Source of the DNA: Dactylosporangium fulvum
GTDB lineage: Bacteria > Actinomycetota > Actinomycetes > Mycobacteriales > Micromonosporaceae
DNA length: 64,000 nucleotides
Direction: 5' to 3'
Assembly: GCF_025137375.1 (NCBI RefSeq)
Contig: NZ_CP073720.1
Coordinates: 2,690,501 to 2,754,500 of the forward strand
Below the pieces are notes generated by a model. That model ran no database searches, had not been told where the DNA came from, and saw nothing but the letters and a program-made list of their open reading frames with translations. Both the position numbers and the translations under genes were made by a program. Of this stretch, positions 25,413-34,113 are shown piece by piece. The stretch's first letter is position 1, and every line of letters starts with the position of its first letter.

Positions 25413-27035
25413 CTACCTGCTGATCCAGACCGTGTACGCGCTGCCCGGCACCCCTGCGGTCGGCTCGAACCGCAGGCCGCCCACCTTCTTCTGGGCCCCG
25501 ATCTGGTCGGCCGGGGCGTAGAGCGGCAGCAGGATCGTGTTGTCGGCGACGGCTGCCCGCTGCAGCTTCGTGTAGATCTCCTTGCGCTTGGTCACGTCGC
25601 TCGTGGTCTGCCCCTGGGCGACCAGCTCGTCGACCTCCGGCGACGTGAAGCCGTGCCGGTTGATCGGCGCGCCCTTCGGCAGGATCAGGCTGAGCGCGGC
25701 GCCGGCGTCGGTGTCGGCGCGGGAGTTGTCGAACACCTCGAAGTCGTTCTTGGCGAGCGCGTCGGTCGCGGTGCCCTGGTCGACGACCTTGACCTGGAGG
25801 TCGATGCCGGCGGACTGCTTCACCGCGGCCTGCACCGCCTGCGCGAGGATGTCGCGCTTGTCCCGCACGAACGGCGCGCTGAGGAAGATCCGGACGGTCA
25901 GCCGCTTGCCGTCCTTCGTCCGGAAGCCCTCGGCGTCCTTGGTCGCCCAGCCGGCCTCGTCGAGGAGCTTGTTGGCGTTGGCCGGGTTGTTGCCGTAGGT
26001 CTTCTCCAGCGACGCGTCGTAGAACGGGCCGGACGGGCTGAGGATGCTCCACGCCCGCGTCGCGGAGCCGCGGTAGACGCCCTGCAGGATCGCGTCGACG
26101 TCGACGGCGTCGCGGAACGCGCGGCGCACCTTCTCGTCGTTGAACGGTGCCTTGGTCTGGTTGAAGTAGTAGCTGTACGCGGTGCCGCTGTTGAGCGACT
26201 TGTTGAAGGTGAGGTTCGGGTCGCCCTTGATCAGCTCCTGCTCGGTTGCCGGCACCCCCTCGACCACGTCCACCTGGCCGGAGGTCAGCGCGCCCACCCG
26301 TACCGACGACTCCTTGAGGAACCGGTAGGTGACCTCGTCGAGGTAGGCGGGGCCCTGGTGACCGGCGTTCGAGGGGGCCCACTGGTACGCCGGGTTCTTC
26401 TTGTAGTGGACCTCCTGACCCTTGTTGTAACGGTCGAGGATGAACGGCCCGGTCCCCACGACGTCGGGGCCGCCGGCCTTGAGGTTGGGGCTCTTGAGCG
26501 ACTTCGGCGAGACCTGCGCGCCCTGCGGCGAGGCGAAGAAGTCGAGGATCAGCACGTCGGGCTTCTTGAGGTGGATCTCGATCGTGGTGTCGTCGACGAC
26601 CTTCGCGTCCTGGAAGTTCTTCAGCTGGGTCGAGATGACCGACGGCGCGTACCCGGCCACCAACAGCTGGTCGAGGTTGGCCTTCACCGCGGCGGCGTTG
26701 AACTTCTCGCCGTCGTGGAAGGTCACGTCGTCGCGGAGCTTGAGGGTGTACGTGAGGCCGTCGGCCGACACGTCGTAGGACTTCGCCAGCCAGGGCAGGT
26801 AGCCGCCCTTGTCGTCGTGCGTGAGCAGGGACTCGAAGCTGTTCCAGACCAGCAGGCGGGCCTTGGCCTGCTGGTACTGGTGCGGGTTGAAGGTGATCGG
26901 CTCGGTCTCGACCGCCCAGGTCAGCGAGCCGCCCTGGACGGGTCCGCCGGCGGCGGCGTCCGGTTCGGCGGCGGCGCCGTTGCAGCCGGCGAGGAGTAAG
27001 CCGGCGACGGCGAGTGCGGCCAGATATCTACGCAT
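25413..27035 (-). CDS. Lipoprotein substrate-binding protein, SBP family 5
   Basis: A 540-residue binding protein. The signal peptide ends in a lipobox (GLLLAGC, Cys at ~18), so it is tethered outside the membrane. The SBP_bac_5 pattern is clear: SLTWAVETEPITFNPHQ, LKLRDDVTFHDGEKFNAAAV, GTGPFILDRYNKGQEV and FNDEKVRRAFRDAVD. These proteins bind oligopeptides, nickel chelates or other bulky solutes. Because the divergent operon encodes organosulfur-type monooxygenases, the ligand may be a sulfonate- or amine-containing compound rather than a peptide; that is inference from position. AAGGGAT precedes ATG 27035. Confidence 0.93.
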   Translation of the reverse strand: MRRYLAALAVAGLLLAGCNGAAAEPDAAAGGPVQGGSLTWAVETEPITFNPHQYQQAKARLLVWNSFESLLTHDDKGGYLPWLAKSYDVSADGLTYTLKLRDDVTFHDGEKFNAAAVKANLDQLLVAGYAPSVISTQLKNFQDAKVVDDTTIEIHLKKPDVLILDFFASPQGAQVSPKSLKSPNLKAGGPDVVGTGPFILDRYNKGQEVHYKKNPAYQWAPSNAGHQGPAYLDEVTYRFLKESSVRVGALTSGQVDVVEGVPATEQELIKGDPNLTFNKSLNSGTAYSYYFNQTKAPFNDEKVRRAFRDAVDVDAILQGVYRGSATRAWSILSPSGPFYDASLEKTYGNNPANANKLLDEAGWATKDAEGFRTKDGKRLTVRIFLSAPFVRDKRDILAQAVQAAVKQSAGIDLQVKVVDQGTATDALAKNDFEVFDNSRADTDAGAALSLILPKGAPINRHGFTSPEVDELVAQGQTTSDVTKRKEIYTKLQRAAVADNTILLPLYAPADQIGAQKKVGGLRFEPTAGVPGSAYTVWISR

Positions 27036-27274
27036 GCAAGATCCCTTAAGTTTGGTGTGCCGGGGATGGCGCGGAAGAAGTTGGCGAGGGGAAGCGTCAG
27101 ACCGGACAGGTGCCGGCGTGGCCGCACAGCGTCGACGGCGTCATGTTCGTCAGTGCAGCAGCGGCCATCGCCGGCTGTCAACGAACCGAGGTCCGCGTCA
27201 CGAACCCCTGGCGCAAACCATAGCTTACAAGTAGGATTAGTCGGCTATCACGCTCCGGATCCACGGAGGTTCAC
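27036..27274. promoter_or_regulatory. Divergent promoter region of importer and monooxygenase operons
   Basis: This 239 bp spacer is locally AT-richer at 27215-27250. TAGGAT (27232-27237) is a plausible -10 for the plus-strand operon. On the minus strand, TTGACA at 27176-27181 (read as TGTCAA on plus) is a perfect -35 match, but the -10 partner is weak. Downstream of it on the minus strand, 27144-27097 encodes a 15-residue mini-ORF with two Cys codons (MTPSTLCGHAGTCPV), which could be a cysteine-sensing leader peptide. The plus operon start has GGAGG 7 bases upstream of ATG 27275. Confidence 0.45.
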
Positions 27275-28144
27275 ATGCCGAAACTGCCGCGTTCCAGCAG
27301 GCTGGCGAGTCCTGTCGACACCGCCGCCCATGGCGAGTACCGCATCGTCCGCAGTCCCGACGACCCCCGTCCGCTCTACCGCTTCACCGACCGCGTCACC
27401 GAGGCCGTCCCGGGCCGGTATCACGTCTACGCGGGCTGGTTCTGCCCGTGGTCGCAGCGGACCACCATCGCGCTCGAGCTCGCCGGTCTCCGCGACGTGG
27501 TCTCAGTGTCCTATGTGGACAATGCTCGGGACGGTCGCGGCTGGGCCTTCCGCGAGCGGTACGGCCCCGACCCCGTCAACGGCTTCACGCTGCTGCGGCA
27601 GGCGTACGAGGCGACCGAGCCCGACTTCGACGGGCACGTGTCCGTCCCGGTGCTCTGGGACCGTGCCCGCGGCCGGGTCCTGAGCAACGACTTCCGGACG
27701 ATCGGCATCGACTTCGCCACCCGGTTCCGTGACGTCGCCGAGCCGCTGGTCGAGACCTACCCGGAGGCGCTGCGCGAGGAGATCGAGCAGCTCGACGCCT
27801 GGCTCGGCCCGGCGGTCAACCACGGCGTCCAGCGGGCCGCCGCGGGTGACGCCGCCGCCCGCACCGCGCTGCTCGACGCGTTCGCCACGCTCGACGAGCG
27901 CCTCGCCACCCGGCGCTACCTCACCGGACCCGCGATCACCGAGGCCGACATCCGGCTCTGGGTGACACTCGTGCGCTACGGCACCGGCCTCGAGGAGTAC
28001 CCGCACCTGTGGGCCTACGCCCGGGACCTCTACACCGTCCCGGCCTTCCGTGACACGACCGACTTCAGCACGTTCACCGCGCCCGGCGCGCCGGCCCTCG
28101 ACTGGACCGCACCCGCCGAGCGCCCGGAAGGAGTGTCCGCATGA
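27275..28144 (+). CDS. Glutathione S-transferase-like reductase (glutathionyl-hydroquinone reductase type)
   Basis: A 289-residue thioredoxin-fold plus helical protein of the Xi/GHR class. The active-site Cys lies in AGWFCPWSQRT. SNDFRTIGIDFATRF and YLTGPAITEADIRLWVTLVR are typical of the class. Actinomycetes use mycothiol rather than glutathione, so the thiol partner is uncertain. As first gene of the six-gene operon it may reduce a thiolated or quinone intermediate formed by the monooxygenases. Its TGA overlaps the ATG of the next gene (ATGA). Confidence 0.85.
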   Translation: MPKLPRSSRLASPVDTAAHGEYRIVRSPDDPRPLYRFTDRVTEAVPGRYHVYAGWFCPWSQRTTIALELAGLRDVVSVSYVDNARDGRGWAFRERYGPDPVNGFTLLRQAYEATEPDFDGHVSVPVLWDRARGRVLSNDFRTIGIDFATRFRDVAEPLVETYPEALREEIEQLDAWLGPAVNHGVQRAAAGDAAARTALLDAFATLDERLATRRYLTGPAITEADIRLWVTLVRYGTGLEEYPHLWAYARDLYTVPAFRDTTDFSTFTAPGAPALDWTAPAERPEGVSA

Positions 28145-29307
28145 CCGGCGGACTCCATATCGCCGTCGCGCTCGACGGCGCCGGCTGGCACCCCGCGGCC
28201 TGGCGCGACCCGGCCGCCCGCCCCGCCGACCTCCTCACGCCGCGGTACTGGCTGGAGCTGATCCGCGAGGCCGAGCGCGGCAAGCTCGACTTCGTCACCA
28301 TCGAGGACTCGCTCGGTCTCCAGCCGGGCGACCACCTGCAGCTCGACGGTCGTGCCGACCACGTCAAGGGCCGCCTCGACGCGCTGCTCATCGCCGCGCG
28401 GATCGCGCCGGTCACCACCCACATCGGGCTGGTGCCGACGGTCACCGTCACGCACACCGAGCCGTTCCACGTCTCCACGCAGCTCGCCACGCTCGACTAC
28501 CTCAGCCGCGGCCGGGCCGGCTGGCGGGTCCAGGTCTCCGGCCGGCCGGCCGAGGCGCGTCACTTCGGCCACCGGGAATTCCCGGACCTCGACGTGACCC
28601 GGATCGACGACGCCGAGGTGCAGGCGTTCATCGCGGAGCTCTTCGCCGAGGCGGCCGACCACGTCGAGGTGGTCCGGCGGCTGTGGGACAGCTGGGAGGA
28701 CGACGCCGAGATCCGCGACGCCGCCACCGGCCGGTTCATCGACCGCGACAAGCTGCACTACGTCAACTTCACCGGCAAGCACTTCAGCGTCAAGGGCCCG
28801 TCGATCACCCCGCGCCCGCCCCAGGGCCAGCCGGTCGTCACCGCCCTCGCGCACGCCCGTGTCCCGTACGAGTTCGCCGCCGCGGCCGCCGACGTGGTCT
28901 ACGTGACCCCGCACAACGTGGGCCAGGCGACGGCGATCGCCGCCGAGGTCCGGTCGCTGACCGACCGGCCGGTCAAGGTCTTCGCCGACCTGGTGGTGTT
29001 CCTGGACGCGGACCGCAAGGCCCGCCTCGACGAGCTCGACGGGGTGCCGTACGTCAGCGACGCCCTCGTCTTCACCGGCACCGCCGAGGAGCTGGCCGAC
29101 CTGCTGCTGGAGTGGCGGGCCGCGGGCCTCGACGGCTTCCGGCTCCGCCCGGGTGCCCTGCCGGCGGATCTCACGTCGATCGTCGACGGCCTGCTGCCGG
29201 TGCTGCGTTCCCGTGGGGCGTTCCGCGACGAGTACACGTCCACGACCCTGCGCGGACACCTGGGCCTGCCCGCCGCGCGGAACCGCTATGCGGGAGCCCC
29301 GGCATGA
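28141..29307 (+). CDS. FMN-dependent luciferase-like monooxygenase
   Basis: A 388-residue (beta/alpha)8 flavin monooxygenase of the bacterial luciferase superfamily. Supporting stretches are REAERGKLDFVTIEDSLG near the N-terminus, TTHIGLVPTVTVTHTEPFHV and LDYLSRGRAGWRVQVSGRP, the last being the flavin phosphate region of the NtaA/DszA branch. It needs reduced FMN from a separate reductase. Coupled by ATGA to genes on both sides. Substrate unknown, probably a C-S or C-N bonded small molecule. Confidence 0.88.
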   Translation: MTGGLHIAVALDGAGWHPAAWRDPAARPADLLTPRYWLELIREAERGKLDFVTIEDSLGLQPGDHLQLDGRADHVKGRLDALLIAARIAPVTTHIGLVPTVTVTHTEPFHVSTQLATLDYLSRGRAGWRVQVSGRPAEARHFGHREFPDLDVTRIDDAEVQAFIAELFAEAADHVEVVRRLWDSWEDDAEIRDAATGRFIDRDKLHYVNFTGKHFSVKGPSITPRPPQGQPVVTALAHARVPYEFAAAAADVVYVTPHNVGQATAIAAEVRSLTDRPVKVFADLVVFLDADRKARLDELDGVPYVSDALVFTGTAEELADLLLEWRAAGLDGFRLRPGALPADLTSIVDGLLPVLRSRGAFRDEYTSTTLRGHLGLPAARNRYAGAPA

Positions 29308-30629
29308 AGCAGGTGATCCTGGCCGCGCACTTCCCCGGCGTCAACAACACCACCGTGTGGAGCGACCCGGCGTCCGGCAGCCAGATCGCGTTCGAATCGT
29401 TCGAGCGCTTCGCCCGCACGGCGGAGCGGGGCAGGTTCGACTTCTTCTTCCTCGCCGAGGGGCTGCGCCTGCGTGAGCAGGGTGGCCGCATCCACGACCT
29501 CGACGTCGTCGGCCGGCCCGACGCGCTGACCGTGCTCGCCGGGCTCGCGGCGGTCACCACCCACCTCGGGCTCACCGGCACCGTCAACGCGACCTTCAAC
29601 GAGCCGTACGAGCTGGCCCGCAAGCTCGCCTCGCTCGACCACCTGTCCGGCGGCCGGGCCGGCTGGAACGTCGTCACCTCCTCCGACGCGTTCACCGGGG
29701 AGAACTTCCGCCGCGGCGGCTACCTCGACCGCGCCGACCGGTACACCCGGGCCGCCGAGGTCCTCCAGACCGCCCGCGAGCTGTGGGAGACCTGGCCCGC
29801 GGACGAGGTCGTCGCCGATCCCGCCGGCGGCGTGTTCGTGCGCCACGGCGACCCGGGCGGATTCGTCCACAAAGGGCGGCACGTCGACATCGAGGGGCAC
29901 TTCACCGTGCCGCGCAGCCCGCAGGGGCGGCCGCTCATCATCCAGGCCGGCGACTCCGGCCCGGGCCGCGAGTTCGCCGCGAAGGACGCCGACGCCATCT
30001 TCTCCCGCCACGGCACGCTGGAGGCCGGCAAGGCGTTCTACGCCGACGTCAAGGGGCGCATGGCGAAGTACGGGCGCCGGCCCGACGAGCTGAAGATCCT
30101 CCCGGCCAGCACGTTCGTGCTCGGCGACACCGAGGACGACGCCCGCGAGAAGGCCCACCACATCCGGCGGCAGCAGGTGAGCCCGCAGACCGCGATCCTG
30201 CTGCTCGAGCAGCTGTGGAACAAGGATCTCAGCGACCACGACCCGGAGGGGCCGCTGCCCGCGTTCGACCCCGTCCTCGACGACGACTCGATCATCAAGG
30301 GACGCACCCGGATGTACGACGACCCGGTCGCGACGGCACGGCAGTGGCGGGCCCTCGCCGAGGAGAAGGGCCTCGGCATCCGCGACCTCGTCATCGAGGT
30401 CACCGGCCGGCAGACGTTCATCGGCACCCCGGCCACGATCGCGGCGACGCTGAACGAGTTCGTGCAGAACGACGCCGCCGACGGGTTCATCCTCGTGCCG
30501 CACATCGTGCCCGGCGGCCTCGACGAGTTCGTCGACCGGGTGGTGCCGCTGCTGCAGGAGCGCGGCGTCCTCCGCGCCGACTACACCACGACCACGCTGC
30601 GCGGACACCTCGGACTTCAGCATGAGTGA
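29304..30629 (+). CDS. NtaA/SnaA/DszA-type FMN monooxygenase
   Basis: A 441-residue protein, the typical length for the NtaA (nitrilotriacetate)/DszA (dibenzothiophene sulfone)/SoxA family. LDHLSGGRAGWNVVTSSDAF, RGGYLDRADRYTRAAEVL, FTVPRSPQGRPLIIQAG and DPVATARQWRALAEEKG-type segments match the family well. It oxidises its substrate with FMNH2 and O2. The ATG overlaps the preceding stop, and its own 3' end overlaps ssuD by 8 bp. Confidence 0.92.
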   Translation: MKQVILAAHFPGVNNTTVWSDPASGSQIAFESFERFARTAERGRFDFFFLAEGLRLREQGGRIHDLDVVGRPDALTVLAGLAAVTTHLGLTGTVNATFNEPYELARKLASLDHLSGGRAGWNVVTSSDAFTGENFRRGGYLDRADRYTRAAEVLQTARELWETWPADEVVADPAGGVFVRHGDPGGFVHKGRHVDIEGHFTVPRSPQGRPLIIQAGDSGPGREFAAKDADAIFSRHGTLEAGKAFYADVKGRMAKYGRRPDELKILPASTFVLGDTEDDAREKAHHIRRQQVSPQTAILLLEQLWNKDLSDHDPEGPLPAFDPVLDDDSIIKGRTRMYDDPVATARQWRALAEEKGLGIRDLVIEVTGRQTFIGTPATIAATLNEFVQNDAADGFILVPHIVPGGLDEFVDRVVPLLQERGVLRADYTTTTLRGHLGLQHE

Positions 30630-31719
30630 GCCGGTGTACCACTGGTTCCTGCCGACCGGCGGCGACGACCACGCCGTCGGCGCGGGCAGCCACGGTGGCA
30701 TCATCGGCGCGCAGGACACCGCGCCGCTGCCCCGGTCGGCCACCCACCGGGAGCCGACGCTGGACTACCTCACCCAGATCGCCCGCGCCGCCGACCAGCT
30801 CGGCTACGCCGGGGTGCTGACCCCGACCGGGGCGCACTGCGAGGACGCCTGGCTCACCACGGCCGCGCTCATCGCCGCGACCCGCCGCCTGCGGTACCTC
30901 GTCGCGTTCCGGCCCGGGCTCATCGCCCCGGTCCTCGCCGCCCAGATGGCCGCCACGTTCCAGCGGCTGTCCGGCGGCCGGCTCCTGCTCAACGTCGTCA
31001 TCGGCAGCAGCGCGGCCGAGCAGCGCGGCTACGGCGACCCGTTCGACCACGACGCCCGCTACGAACGGGCCGCCGAGTTCCTCGACGTCGTGCGCAAGGC
31101 GTGGACCGGCGAGCAGTTCGACCACCGCGGCGCGCACTACGACATCGAGGGCGGCCTGCTGCGCGAGCCGCCGGCGCGGATCCCGACGGTGTACCTCGGC
31201 GGCTCGTCGCCCGCCGCGGTCCGCCTCGCCGCGCAGCACGCCGACGTCTACCTCACCTGGGGCGAGCCCGTCGAACTCGTCGCCGAGAAGGTGGCGAAGG
31301 TCCGCGCCGAGGCGGACGGACGCGAGCTGCGCTTCGGCATCCGGCTGCACGTCATCACCCGCGACACCGCCGACCGCGCCTGGGACGACGCCGAGCGGCT
31401 CATCGCCGGGCTCGACGACGACACGATCCGGCAGCGGCAGGCGAGCCTGCGGCAGCTCGAGTCGGTCGGCCAGCGCCGGATGCTCGACCTGCACGGCGGC
31501 GACCGCGACCGGCTCGTCGTCGCACCCAACCTGTGGGCCGGCATCGGCCTGGTCCGCGGCGGCGCCGGCACCGCGCTCGTCGGCAGCCACGCGGAGGTCG
31601 CCGCCCGCATCGCCGAGTACCGGGCGGCCGGCATCGACGAGTTCATCCTCTCCGGCTACCCGCATCTGGAGGAGGCATACGCCTTCGCCGAAGGTGTCAT
31701 GCAAGGGCGGCACGAATGA
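30622..31719 (+). CDS. ssuD: Alkanesulfonate monooxygenase-like (SsuD)
   Basis: A 365-residue SsuD-type enzyme. The family fingerprint is strong: AADQLGYAGVLTPTGAHCEDAW, YLVAFRPGLIAPVLAAQMAATF, RLLLNVVIGSS and the C-terminal GIDEFILSGYPHLEEAYAFAEGV. SsuD releases sulfite from alkanesulfonates using FMNH2 and O2, which makes sulfur scavenging the best guess for the operon. The usual reductase partner SsuE is not encoded in the operon. It starts inside the end of the preceding gene and overlaps the next by ATGA. Confidence 0.9.
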   Translation: MSEPVYHWFLPTGGDDHAVGAGSHGGIIGAQDTAPLPRSATHREPTLDYLTQIARAADQLGYAGVLTPTGAHCEDAWLTTAALIAATRRLRYLVAFRPGLIAPVLAAQMAATFQRLSGGRLLLNVVIGSSAAEQRGYGDPFDHDARYERAAEFLDVVRKAWTGEQFDHRGAHYDIEGGLLREPPARIPTVYLGGSSPAAVRLAAQHADVYLTWGEPVELVAEKVAKVRAEADGRELRFGIRLHVITRDTADRAWDDAERLIAGLDDDTIRQRQASLRQLESVGQRRMLDLHGGDRDRLVVAPNLWAGIGLVRGGAGTALVGSHAEVAARIAEYRAAGIDEFILSGYPHLEEAYAFAEGVMQGRHE

Positions 31720-32756
31720 AGTTCCTGACCATCACCCTCATCGTCCACGACGGGAAGAAGTCACCCCGCGACCGGCTCCGCGAGGTCGTCGACAACGCCG
31801 TCCTCGCCGAGGAACTCGGCTTCGACGGCTTCGGCGTCGGCGAGCGGCACGAACGGCCGTTCATCTCGTCGTCGCCGCCGGTCGTGCTGAGCCACGTCGC
31901 CGCGCGTACGAGCACCATCCGGCTCTTCACCGCCGTCACCACGCTGAGCCTCCTCGACCCGGTCCGCGCGTTCGAGGACTACTCGACGCTGGACAACCTC
32001 TCCGACGGCCGGCTCGAGCTCATCGTCGGCAAGGGCAACGGCGCCGCGCAGGCCAAGCTGTTCCACGTCACGGCCGACGACCAGTGGGACCGCAACCGCG
32101 AGGGCTACGAGCTGTTCACCAAGCTGTGGCGGGAGGAGCGGGTCACCTGGTCCGGCCGGTTCCGCCCGCCACTGTCCGACGCCGAGGCCCTGCCGCGGCC
32201 GCTGCAGCAGCCGATCCGGATCTGGCACGGAAGCGCCACCAGCAAAGCCTCCGTCGAGCTGGCCGCGCTGCACGGCGACCCGCTGTTCTCGGCCAACGTC
32301 ACCAATCCCGTCGAGCCCTACGAGGAACTGGTCCGCCACTACCGCGAGCGCCTCGCCTTCCACGGCTTCCCGCCGGAGCGGGCGCTCGTCGGCGCGGGCA
32401 GCGCGGGCTTCTACACCACGCCCAACTCGCAGGACGCCATCGAGACGTACCGCCCGATCTTCAACGCCCGCCTGGAGAGCTTCAAGCGGTTCGGCGTCCA
32501 GCCGGTGTTCCCGACGCTGGAGGACGCGATCGAGCGCAGCTCGATCCTGGTCGGCAGCCCGCAGCAGATCATCGACAAGGTCCACCGCTACCACGGGCGG
32601 CTCGGCCACGAAGTGATGCACCTGCAGGCCGACGCCGACGGACTCACCGACAAACAGCACCGCGCGTCGCTGGAGCTGTTCCAGAGCGAGATCGCCCCTG
32701 TCCTGCGCCGGGAGATCCCCAGCCGGCCGTTCCCCACGCCGAAGGTGAGCACATGA
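31716..32756 (+). CDS. FMN-dependent luciferase-like monooxygenase
   Basis: A 346-residue member of the luciferase superfamily. AEELGFDGFGVGERHERPF, RLFTAVTTLSLLDPVRAFED and LDNLSDGRLELIVGKGN are the standard substrate and flavin regions; SSILVGSPQQIIDKVHRY near the C-terminus is also family-typical. It is coupled by ATGA on both sides. It could act on a product of the preceding enzymes, or supply an alternative substrate range. Confidence 0.88.
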   Translation: MKFLTITLIVHDGKKSPRDRLREVVDNAVLAEELGFDGFGVGERHERPFISSSPPVVLSHVAARTSTIRLFTAVTTLSLLDPVRAFEDYSTLDNLSDGRLELIVGKGNGAAQAKLFHVTADDQWDRNREGYELFTKLWREERVTWSGRFRPPLSDAEALPRPLQQPIRIWHGSATSKASVELAALHGDPLFSANVTNPVEPYEELVRHYRERLAFHGFPPERALVGAGSAGFYTTPNSQDAIETYRPIFNARLESFKRFGVQPVFPTLEDAIERSSILVGSPQQIIDKVHRYHGRLGHEVMHLQADADGLTDKQHRASLELFQSEIAPVLRREIPSRPFPTPKVST

Positions 32757-33883
32757 CCGTACCGCTGTCCATTCTGGACCTCGCACCGATCAGCTCCGGC
32801 AGCGACGCCGGGCAGGCGCTGCGAAACACGATCGACATCGCCAAACGGGCCGAGTCGTTCGGCTACCACCGCTACTGGGTCGCCGAGCACCACTTCACCG
32901 ACGGGGTCGCGAGCGCCGCACCGGCGGTGCTCATCGGCCTCATCGCGGCGGCGACGGACCGCATCCGGGTCGGCTCCGGCGCGGTCCAGGTCGGCCACCA
33001 GACCGCATTGTCCGTCGTGGAGCAGTTCGGCCTCCTCGACGCGGTGCACCCCGGCCGGCTCGACCTGGGCCTCGGCCGGTCAGGGCAGCGCCGCGCCGAG
33101 GCCGTCGCCTCCCTGTCGAAGCCGAAGCCCGCACCGAAACCCGCCCGGGTCGTCGACGGGCTGCTCATCCCGGAGCAGTTCGACTTCTCGAAGCTCGTCG
33201 CGTCGCCCCGGTGGGGTGTCCAGACCGCGCTGCTGCAGCAGCCCTCGGCGGTCTCGCCCGACTTCGCCGAGGTCGTCGACGACATCCGGGCCTTCATCGC
33301 CGGCACGTACTCCCGGGACGGGATCGACGTGCACGTGACACCCGGCGAGGGCGCGAAGGTCGAGCTGTGGATTCTCGGCAGCAGCGCCGGGCAGAGCGCC
33401 GAGGTGGCGGGGGAGCGGGGCCTGCCGTTCGCGGCGAACTACCACGTGAGCCCGGCGACGGTCCTCGAGGCCGTCGAGGCGTACCGGGCCGCGTTCCGCC
33501 CGTCCGGGGTGCTCGACCGGCCGTACGTCCTGGTGTCCGCCGACGTGGTCGTCGCGCCGACGGCGGAGGAGGCGCGGCATCTCGCGTCGCCGTACGGCCA
33601 GTGGGTGCACAGCATCCGCACCGGCCGTGGCGCGATCCCGTTCCCGACCCCGGCCGAGGCCGCCGCCGCGCCGTGGACGGCCGAGGACCAGGCCCTCGTG
33701 CAGGACCGGATCGACACGCAGTTCGTCGGCACGCCGCCGGAGGTGGCGGAGCGGCTGCGGACGCTCCAGCGGGTGACCGACGCCGACGAACTGCTGGTCA
33801 CCACGATCACCCACGACCACGCCGACCGCGTCCGCTCCTTCGAACTGCTCGCGAAGGAGTGGTTCGCCCAGGACAGGGCCTAG
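32753..33883 (+). CDS. FMN-dependent luciferase-like monooxygenase (MsnO8/YtmO-like branch)
   Basis: A 376-residue protein. SILDLAPISSGSDAGQALRN at the N-terminus, then YHRYWVAEHHFTDGVASAAP, IRVGSGAVQVGHQTALSVVE and HPGRLDLGLGRSG identify the branch of luciferase-like enzymes often found with sulfur-compound transporters (YtmO type). It is the last gene of the operon, followed 12 bp later by a strong hairpin. Cofactor is reduced FMN or F420; the branch usually uses FMN. Confidence 0.88.
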   Translation: MTVPLSILDLAPISSGSDAGQALRNTIDIAKRAESFGYHRYWVAEHHFTDGVASAAPAVLIGLIAAATDRIRVGSGAVQVGHQTALSVVEQFGLLDAVHPGRLDLGLGRSGQRRAEAVASLSKPKPAPKPARVVDGLLIPEQFDFSKLVASPRWGVQTALLQQPSAVSPDFAEVVDDIRAFIAGTYSRDGIDVHVTPGEGAKVELWILGSSAGQSAEVAGERGLPFAANYHVSPATVLEAVEAYRAAFRPSGVLDRPYVLVSADVVVAPTAEEARHLASPYGQWVHSIRTGRGAIPFPTPAEAAAAPWTAEDQALVQDRIDTQFVGTPPEVAERLRTLQRVTDADELLVTTITHDHADRVRSFELLAKEWFAQDRA

Positions 33884-33895
33884 CCACGCGGGCAC

Positions 33896-33930
33896 GGATC
33901 CGGTCGGCGCAGCCGGCGGCGACCGGATCC
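33896..33930 (+). terminator. Hairpin terminator after the monooxygenase operon
   Basis: GGATCCGGTCG (33896-33906) and CGACCGGATCC (33920-33930) are perfect 11 bp inverted repeats around a 13-base loop, starting 12 bp after the last stop. There is no T-run, as is common for actinomycete terminators, so termination would rely on the stem itself. The remaining ~180 bp to the next gene show no other feature. Confidence 0.75.
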
Positions 33931-34113
33931 CGGCCGGTGCCGAACACCAACCGCGAGGCCGACTCCGCCGCCGCGGAGCGGTAGCATCGAGAACCTGGCG
34001 TCGCCGGTCAGCGTGTCATCGTGGCCGCATCGACCGGGAGCACCGCGCTGCTCACCGCGACCACGTACCCTGTTCGACGGGCGGCGGGGACAGCGGCAGA
34101 AGGAGCGGTGGGG

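Noticed and set aside
27143..27223. 26-codon plus-strand ORF ahead of the GST-like gene
   Set aside because: No ribosome-binding site, and it lies mostly upstream of the likely -10 for that operon.
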